This document shows positions 4,718 through 5,874 of a stretch of 5,874 nucleotides of DNA, piece by piece. The DNA comes from Prolixibacteraceae bacterium. Lineage in GTDB: Bacteria > Bacteroidota > Bacteroidia > Bacteroidales > Prolixibacteraceae. The stretch is taken from the NCBI GenBank assembly GCA_009782655.1, contig WRIQ01000079.1, positions 1-5,874 on the forward strand, written 5' to 3'. The position numbers and the translations under genes were made by a program. Position 1 is the first letter of the stretch. Each line of letters opens with the position of its first letter. Below the pieces are notes generated by a model, which worked only from the letters and a program-made list of their open reading frames with translations, was not told the origin of the DNA and did not search any database.

Positions 4718-5874
4718 ATGCTAAAGAACTTTATATCTTTTTTACGGGAAAGGCTTTTATTAGTTGTTTTTCTAGGATTTATCGTAGGAATCGTTGCCGC
4801 ATTCTCGTTTAATAAAACGCTCGAAGTCACATCGACCACCAAGTTTTGTGAATCGTGCCATGTACATCCGCATGTTTTCGATTCATGGAAATTATCATCG
4901 CATTACGATACGAAAAGCGGTATGCGCGTCGAGTGCGTCGATTGCCATTTGCCCCCCAAGGGCGAAGGCTATGTAAAAGAGAAAGTCAGGCTGGGCGTGA
5001 AGGATTTTTACGGCTACCTATTCAAAGACAGCGCAGATTTCAACTGGGAAGCCCGCAGAGGCATCGAAATGGCGCAGCTTTATACCTTTCAGGCATCGTG
5101 TCTCAAGTGCCATCCCAATCTATTCACCAGAGAATTGTCGGACGAAGGAATGCAAGCTCACCTCTACTATTCCATGAATGAGGATAAGCTGAATTGCCTC
5201 AACTGCCATATCGAGGTGGGACACTACGATCCCAACCGTGTACATTCCGCCAATCTCAGTTTCGGTAGTTCCTCCGATGCAAACAAAGAAATTTATGCTG
5301 AAGCCGCCGCCGTCGAAAAACACGAAAGCTTCACAGAGACGATTCCCGGCACTTCAGTGTCGTTCAATATGATTGCCATTTCGGGCGGTTCATTCCAGAT
5401 AGGAAGCCCTGCCGATGAGCAGATGCGCAATGTCAACGAAGGGCCAACCAAAACGATTAACATAAGTCCGTTCTTCATGGCCGAAGTAGAGGTCACATGG
5501 AACGAATTTTTGGCGTTTTATTCAGCTACGGCCGCCGAAGGCCGCTCCAGCGACACCAAAGACATGCAGGCGACGATTTCCGAAGACAATGATGTAGACG
5601 CCATTTCCGGGCCTACGCCTCCCTACGGGCAACCCGACCAAAACTGGGGAATGGGCTCGCGGCCAGCAATCACCATGAGCTTTCATGCCGCCGAAACATA
5701 CTGCCGATGGCTTTCGCAGGTGACAGGCAAAACCTACCGGTTGCCCACCGAAGCCGAATGGGAATTTGCCGCACGCGGCGGAACGCAAACACCCTACTTC
5801 TTCCAAGGCCAACCCAAAGATTTTGCAAAGAAAAAGAAGAAAAATACAGAAATCGACAAATTTATTATCTATCA
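4718..5874 (+). CDS. NapC/NrfH-type tetraheme cytochrome c fused to SUMF1/FGE-like domain (3' end outside window)
   Basis: The frame runs open from ATG 4718 to the window edge (385 codons, no stop), so it is partial at the C-terminus. Residues ~11-31 form one uncleaved membrane anchor after a short basic N-terminus, as in NapC/NrfH quinol dehydrogenases, placing the rest in the periplasm. Four heme-c sites follow: CESCH 44-48, CVDCH 73-77, CLKCH 128-132, CLNCH 160-164. The first is followed by V-H-P-H rather than the Met seen in many NrfH proteins. A linker (~183-210) leads to a SUMF1 domain: 'MIAISGGSFQIGS' 218-230, 'PFFMAEVEVTWNEF' 251-264, 'SRPAITMSFHAAETYCRWL' 314-332 and the hallmark RLPTEAEWEFAARGG 341-355. 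A Lys run (371-375) is near the edge. Known SUMF1-fold proteins include formylglycine-generating enzyme, EgtB, PvdO and the gliding lipoproteins GldJ/GldK; the residues that tell them apart lie downstream. I recall this fusion in other Bacteroidales but know of no assigned function. The ATG is chosen because the anchor follows directly; an AT-rich leader and a -7 box precede it. Confidence 0.9.
   Translation, partial: MLKNFISFLRERLLLVVFLGFIVGIVAAFSFNKTLEVTSTTKFCESCHVHPHVFDSWKLSSHYDTKSGMRVECVDCHLPPKGEGYVKEKVRLGVKDFYGYLFKDSADFNWEARRGIEMAQLYTFQASCLKCHPNLFTRELSDEGMQAHLYYSMNEDKLNCLNCHIEVGHYDPNRVHSANLSFGSSSDANKEIYAEAAAVEKHESFTETIPGTSVSFNMIAISGGSFQIGSPADEQMRNVNEGPTKTINISPFFMAEVEVTWNEFLAFYSATAAEGRSSDTKDMQATISEDNDVDAISGPTPPYGQPDQNWGMGSRPAITMSFHAAETYCRWLSQVTGKTYRLPTEAEWEFAARGGTQTPYFFQGQPKDFAKKKKKNTEIDKFIIY

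Noticed and set aside
4855..5181. A 108-codon plus-strand frame inside the cytochrome gene, with further short frames on both strands from 4657 to 5812
   Set aside because: The overlapping frame carries four CXXCH sites and a SUMF1 core and stays open to the window edge; these are its shadows.
5810..5874. The A-rich Lys-coding run near the window end as a possible frameshift
   Set aside because: The frame stays open through it to the edge and the SUMF1 domain can carry inserts here; only a read check or the downstream sequence could show otherwise.

Overview
The window looks like chromosomal DNA from an anaerobic Bacteroidota, most likely Bacteroidales. The evidence is an Asp/Glu-rich RpoN, -7 boxes of the Bacteroidetes TAnnTTTG type (TAACTTTG twice, TACTTTTG once), A-rich leaders without Shine-Dalgarno sequences, an orphan lipoprotein of a type common in that phylum, and a NapC/NrfH-type cytochrome fused to a formylglycine-generating-enzyme-like (SUMF1) domain. 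This is inference from protein and promoter style; no rRNA or marker tree was available.

Layout. Positions 1-300 hold a promoter and a broken, chimeric gene: the start of a PIN-domain protein, frameshifted, running into the last ~40 residues of an S41 (C-terminal processing) peptidase. A complete but unrecognised 223-residue lipoprotein gene follows (425-1096). The 388-base gap after it contains a sharply bounded, imperfect inverted repeat about 147 bases long (1154-1300). Next is an intact rpoN (sigma-54, 1491-2945), followed after 3 bases by a six- to seven-helix membrane protein with a degenerate PAP2-like C-terminal half (2949-3551). These two probably form one transcript. A convergent comF-family gene lies on the minus strand (3566-4267). 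The 450-base gap 4268-4717 is AT-rich except for a short GC-richer island of unclear origin (about 4497-4560). It probably contains outward promoters for comF (minus strand) and for the last gene (plus strand). The window ends inside a large open reading frame (4718 to the edge, at least 385 codons) encoding a membrane-anchored tetraheme cytochrome c fused to a SUMF1 domain.

How they fit together. The genes do not form one pathway. rpoN and its membrane partner look like core housekeeping, and comF is a typical single gene. The left end shows gene decay and recombination between unrelated fragments. The most interesting item is the cytochrome-SUMF1 fusion: its N-terminal half resembles quinol-oxidising NapC/NrfH cytochromes and would sit at the outer face of the inner membrane, while the C-terminal half belongs to a fold used for formylglycine generation and several other reactions. 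The catalytic part of that second domain lies beyond the window, so its chemistry cannot be judged here.
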